A DNA stretch of 39,808 nt, from the NCBI GenBank assembly GCA_030446545.1, contig JAUJNB010000002.1, forward strand, positions 159,869-199,676, written 5' to 3'. Made by a program: the position numbers and the translations under genes. Under the pieces are notes generated by a model. It saw nothing but the letters and a program-made list of their open reading frames with translations. It was not told where the DNA came from and did no database searches. The stretch is from Acidimicrobiales bacterium (lineage in GTDB: Bacteria > Actinomycetota > Acidimicrobiia > Acidimicrobiales > CADCSY01). Below are positions 36,647 through 39,808 of this stretch, piece by piece (the first letter of the stretch is position 1; every line of letters starts with the position of its first letter).

Positions 36647-37633
36647 TCAGACGGCGTAGCCGCCGGTGTCGAGCTCCGCCCGGTGCTCGGCCACCCAGGC
36701 CGAGGTGCGGGCCAGGCCTTCCTCCAGGGACACCTCGGGCACCCACCCGGCCCATTCCCGCGCCCGGGTGTTGTCGCACAGGAGCCGTTCCACCTCGCTG
36801 CCGGCGGGGCGGAGGCGCTCGGGATCGGTGACGATCCGAGCCTGGCTACCGGTGATGGCGACCAGGAGGGTGACGAGGTCGCCGATGGAGATCTCCCGGC
36901 CCGAGCCGATGTTGACCACGTCGCCCACGGCCCGGTCGCACTCGGCCACAGCCAGGAACCCGGCCACGGTGTCGTCGACGTAGTTGAAGTCGCGCGTGGG
37001 GGCGGTGGCGCCCAGGGCGATCTCGCGGGCGCCGGCGTGGAGCTGGGCCAAGATGGTGGGGATCACCGCCCGGGTCGACTGGCGGGGTCCGTAGGTGTTG
37101 AACGGCCGCACCACGGCGACGGGAAGCTCAAAGGCGTGGAAGAACGACAGGGCCATCATGTCCCCACCGATCTTGGAGGCCGAGTAGGGCGACTGGGGCT
37201 GGAGGGGATGGTCTTCGGCGATGGGCACGCGCCGGGCGGTGCCGTAGGCCTCGCTGGTCGAGGTGTGCACCAGGCGGGAGACACCCGCCCGTACGCAGGC
37301 CCGGGCCACGTTGTGGGTGCCGGTGACGTTGACCTGCACGTAGCTTTCGGGAGCAACGTAGCTGTAGGGGATGCCGATGAGGGCCGCCAGGTGGAAGACG
37401 ACCTCGCAGCCGTCGACGGCCTCGAAGACCCGTTCGGCGTCGCGCACGTCGCCGGGGAGCACCCGGACGTCGGCGTGCACCTCGGGGTCGAGCCAGCCGG
37501 CCCGCCCGAAGGGGTTGTAGTGGACCAGCGCCCGTACGTCGGCCCCTTCGCGCACCAGGCGCTCGACCAGGGTGCTGCCGATGAACCCTTCACCTCCGGT
37601 GACGAGCACTGATCGTCCCCGCCACTTCCCCAC
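36647..37633 (-). CDS. legB: NAD-dependent 4,6-dehydratase, LegB-like
   Basis: An extended short-chain dehydrogenase. LegB-type enzymes convert a nucleotide-GlcNAc (GDP-GlcNAc in Campylobacter) to the 4-keto-6-deoxy sugar in legionaminic acid synthesis. The protein has SVLVTGGEGFIGSTLVERLV, HYNPFGRAGWLDPEV, GCEVVFHLAALIGIPYSYVAPESYVQVNVTGT, HTSTSEAYGTA, SPYSASKIGGD (YxxxK), RPFNTYGPRQSTRAVIPTI, TRDFNYVDDTVAGF and LRPAGSEVERLLCDNTRA, all close to LegB. The start is GTG 37633, not the upstream GTG 37648, because AGGAGGT sits five bases before it, inside the end of the ptmE-like gene. Another UDP- or GDP-sugar dehydratase role is possible. Confidence 0.82.
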   Translation of the reverse strand: MGKWRGRSVLVTGGEGFIGSTLVERLVREGADVRALVHYNPFGRAGWLDPEVHADVRVLPGDVRDAERVFEAVDGCEVVFHLAALIGIPYSYVAPESYVQVNVTGTHNVARACVRAGVSRLVHTSTSEAYGTARRVPIAEDHPLQPQSPYSASKIGGDMMALSFFHAFELPVAVVRPFNTYGPRQSTRAVIPTILAQLHAGAREIALGATAPTRDFNYVDDTVAGFLAVAECDRAVGDVVNIGSGREISIGDLVTLLVAITGSQARIVTDPERLRPAGSEVERLLCDNTRAREWAGWVPEVSLEEGLARTSAWVAEHRAELDTGGYAV

Positions 37634-37634
37634 G

Positions 37635-38678
37635 TCAGACCTCCTCACCGGTTGCGAAAGACATCAGTGCCGCCTCCAGCGCGTCGGGCGTGCCCACATC
37701 GATCCAGCGCTCCAAGATGGGAAAGGCGCTCACGGCCATCCCGGCCTGGAGGGCGGCCTCCACCAGCGAGGGCATACCGAACATCTCGTCGTGGGGGACG
37801 AGGGGCAGCACCTCGGGGTCGAGGACGAAGATGCCGGCGTTGCAGCGCTGCCGCAGCGTGGGCTTCTCATCGATGCCGGTGACGTGGCGGCCGTCGAGGC
37901 GCAACACGCCGTAGGGAACGGGGATCTCGTGCTCGAAGGCGGCCACGGTGATGGCCGCCCCCTCCTGGTTGTGGAAGTCGACCAGCCGGGCGAAGGGCAG
38001 AGCCGTGACCTGGTCGGCCATGGTGACCAGAATGGGGCCGGTCGGAGCCTCGGGCAGAAGTGAGAGGGCGCCGGCGGTCCCGAGCTCCTTGCGTTCCTTG
38101 AGGTAGGTCAGGGCCACGCCGTAGCCCTCACCGTCTCCGAGGCGCTCCTCGAACACCTCGGCCTTGTAGTTGACGGCGAGGGCGACTTCGCTCACCCCGC
38201 CCGCCCAGAGCTGCTCGAGCAGTCGTTCGAGGATGGTGGTGCGGCCCACGGTGAGCAGCGGTTTGGGGACCTTGTCGGTGAGCGGTCGCAGTCGCTGGCC
38301 CCGGCCACCGGCCAGGATGACCGCAGTCAGCGGGGGTCGCCGGCCTCCCACCTCGGTCAGACGACGAAGCCCCACGAGGCGTCCGTCGTCGACGACAGCC
38401 ACCGCCGGCAGGTGCCGGCGTTCGAGCAGGGCCCGAACGTCTTCGTCACTACGGTCGCGTGCGACCGTCGCCGGTTCGGGCCCCAGAAGTCGGGACGCGG
38501 GGAGGGTGGTCGAACTTTCGGCCAGGACGCTTCGTCGGAGATCTCCGTCGGTCACGGTGCCCAGCACCTCGCCCCCGGGCGACACCACCACGGCCAGGCC
38601 CACACCGGCGTTGGCCATCTGGGCCAGCACCCGGGCCATCGGGTCGTCGGGCCCGACGGTCAGGTTCTCGAGGTTCAC
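37635..38678 (-). CDS. sugar-1-phosphate nucleotidyltransferase with N-terminal CBS pair, PtmE-like
   Basis: The first ~115 residues form two CBS motifs (LTVGPDDPMARVLAQMANAG, GEVLGTVTDGDLRRSVL; then VRALLERRHLPAVAVVDDGRLVGL). A nucleotidyltransferase domain follows, with LAGGRGQRLRPLTDKVPKPLL, LKERKELGTAGALSLLP and GITVA-like ITVAAFEHEIPVPYGVLRL. CBS plus transferase is the layout of PtmE, which makes GDP-GlcNAc/GlcN for legionaminic acid in Campylobacter; the LegB-like gene directly downstream fits the next step. The nucleotide used cannot be told from sequence. GTG 38678 overlaps the murG stop (GTGA); ATG 38705 is an alternative without a ribosome site. Confidence 0.8.
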   Translation of the reverse strand: MNLENLTVGPDDPMARVLAQMANAGVGLAVVVSPGGEVLGTVTDGDLRRSVLAESSTTLPASRLLGPEPATVARDRSDEDVRALLERRHLPAVAVVDDGRLVGLRRLTEVGGRRPPLTAVILAGGRGQRLRPLTDKVPKPLLTVGRTTILERLLEQLWAGGVSEVALAVNYKAEVFEERLGDGEGYGVALTYLKERKELGTAGALSLLPEAPTGPILVTMADQVTALPFARLVDFHNQEGAAITVAAFEHEIPVPYGVLRLDGRHVTGIDEKPTLRQRCNAGIFVLDPEVLPLVPHDEMFGMPSLVEAALQAGMAVSAFPILERWIDVGTPDALEAALMSFATGEEV

Positions 38679-39805
38679 CCGGCACCGGCCAGGGCCATGA
38701 CCCATGCGGCCATCTCGTCGGCGGCGTGGGGGCGGGCCAGCGCGCGGAGGCCGGCTCGCATGCGGTCGAGTTGGCCCCGGTCGGCCAGGATACGTTCGAG
38801 CAGGGGCGCCACCACCTCGGGCGTGGCCTCGTGGTCACGCACCAGAAGGGCGGCCCCGGCGTCCACCAGAGCGCGGGCATTGCGGGCCTGGTGGTCGAAG
38901 GGGGCATGCGGATAGGGGACCAACAGCGCCGGCAGTTCGACGACGGCCAACTCGGCCACCGTCCCCGCGCCTGGCCGGCACAGGGTCACGTCGGCGGCGG
39001 CATAGGCCTGGTTCATGTGCTCGATGAAGCTGGTGAGCTCCACCAGGTGGCCGCCGCCGCTGCGCTGCAGCGCGGCCGCGGTCTGGTCGTGGTCTCGGCG
39101 CCCGGCCTTCAACAGGATGCGGACGTCGCGGCGGTCGCGCCAACGCTCGGCCAGGCCCACCGCCAGCCGGTTGAGCGACGCCGCCCCCTGGCTTCCCCCG
39201 TTGACCAGGACGAAGAGGGTGGCGTCGTCGAGGCCGTAGGCGGCCCTGGCCTTGGCCCGCAGGAGGGCGCGGTCGAACGTGTCGAGCTCGGGACCAAGCG
39301 GCATGCCCACGGTCCGCACCGTGGCCGAGGACGGAAACGCCGACGCCGCCTCGGAGAAGGCGGTGGCCACGTTGCCGCTGAGGTGGGCGGTCCACAGGTT
39401 GGCCCGACCGGCCACCGCTCCCGACTCATGGACGAGCGAGGGCAGTCCGGCCAGCCGGGCGGCCAGGATGAGCGGAACCCCGACGTAGGCGCCCATGCTC
39501 AGCGCCACGTCGGCTCGCTCCCGCCGGAGGACGCGCCGGGCCTGGATGGTCGAGCGCACCAGGGCCGCGGGCAGGAGGGCGGCCGCTTGACCAGCGAAGG
39601 GCACCATGTCGACCAGGTCGAGGGCGAAGCCGGCGGCGGGCACGATGCTGCGCTCGAGGCCCCGTGGCGTTCCCAGGAACGAGATGCGCACGTCGGCGGC
39701 CCGGCGACGGAGAGCCTCGGCCACCGCCAGTCCGGGGTAGATGTGACCGCCGGTGCCTCCGGCGGCGATGACCACGCGGGCGGGCACATCCGGGCGGGCG
39801 GGCAC
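38675..39805 (-). CDS. murG: UDP-GlcNAc:lipid I N-acetylglucosaminyltransferase MurG
   Basis: MurG adds GlcNAc to lipid I, giving lipid II. The 376-residue protein has the N-terminal loop AGGTGGHIYPGLAVAEAL, SMGAYVGVPLILAARLAGLPSLVHES, VNGGSQGAASLN, SFIEHMNQAYAAADVTLCRPGAGTVAEL and LLVPYPHAPFDHQARNARAL, matching MurG. Its place on the minus strand, coupled to a nucleotidyltransferase and LegB-like gene, is unusual. The 5' end is at the window edge: GTG 39805 or GTG 39787 could be the start, because an 18-bp unit (beginning GTGCCCGCCCGC) is tandemly duplicated there, and a start further upstream outside the window cannot be excluded. Confidence 0.88.
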   Translation of the reverse strand: MPARPDVPARVVIAAGGTGGHIYPGLAVAEALRRRAADVRISFLGTPRGLERSIVPAAGFALDLVDMVPFAGQAAALLPAALVRSTIQARRVLRRERADVALSMGAYVGVPLILAARLAGLPSLVHESGAVAGRANLWTAHLSGNVATAFSEAASAFPSSATVRTVGMPLGPELDTFDRALLRAKARAAYGLDDATLFVLVNGGSQGAASLNRLAVGLAERWRDRRDVRILLKAGRRDHDQTAAALQRSGGGHLVELTSFIEHMNQAYAAADVTLCRPGAGTVAELAVVELPALLVPYPHAPFDHQARNARALVDAGAALLVRDHEATPEVVAPLLERILADRGQLDRMRAGLRALARPHAADEMAAWVMALAGAG

Positions 39806-39808
39806 ATC

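Overview
This is a GC-rich chromosomal window with frequent GTG and TTG starts and stop/start overlaps of the GTGA or ATGA type. Gene order and content point to an actinobacterium, most like the class Acidimicrobiia: dxr-rseP-ispG-proS, then rimP-nusA-ylxR-infB-ylxP-rbfA-truB-ribF-rpsO-pnp, then a division/cell-wall (dcw) cluster. The prolyl-tRNA synthetase is of the archaeal/eukaryotic-like type. DapB plus the DNPR motif in MurE indicate meso-diaminopimelate peptidoglycan. The lineage is inferred from gene content only.

Layout. 1-5.2 kb (+): isoprenoid genes dxr and ispG around the site-2 protease rseP, then proS. 5.2-5.5 kb: an intergenic leader with a -10-like element, a perfect palindrome and 14-bp tandem repeats. 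5.5-12.5 kb (+): the transcription/translation operon. 12.5-18.9 kb (+): ribF, rpsO, pnp, an M16 peptidase and dapB, with a probable small minus-strand gene between ribF and rpsO. 18.95-21.8 kb (+): seven short, tightly packed genes (two Asp23 proteins and an Asp23-like one, a J-domain protein, a DUF2273-like membrane protein, two AmaP/DUF6286-like membrane proteins). 21.9-25.4 kb (-): selD, a VTT/DedA-like membrane protein and a DUF885 peptidase. 25.5-35.8 kb (+): a lipoate-ligase-like gene, then mraZ-rsmH-ftsL-ftsI-murE-mraY-murD-ftsW. 35.9-39.8 kb (-): a lipoprotein, a LegB-like dehydratase, a PtmE-like nucleotidyltransferase and murG.

The clearest unusual signal is selD. The homologous reading frame runs upstream through an in-frame UGA at the catalytic Cys position (SHGAG-U-ACK). 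A strong stem-loop, suitable as a bacterial SECIS element, follows the UGA directly. SelD therefore appears to be a selenoprotein, and a start-codon caller will truncate it.

A major caveat: between about 1.75 and 11.05 kb, plus one site near 14.41 kb, almost every gene is split by one- or two-base indels, mostly lost bases in short G or C runs. All conserved motifs survive in alternating frames and no such break is seen in the following 25 kb. I read this as local sequence error, not gene decay, and annotate rseP, ispG, proS, rimP, nusA, infB, ylxP and pnp as single genes spanning the breaks.
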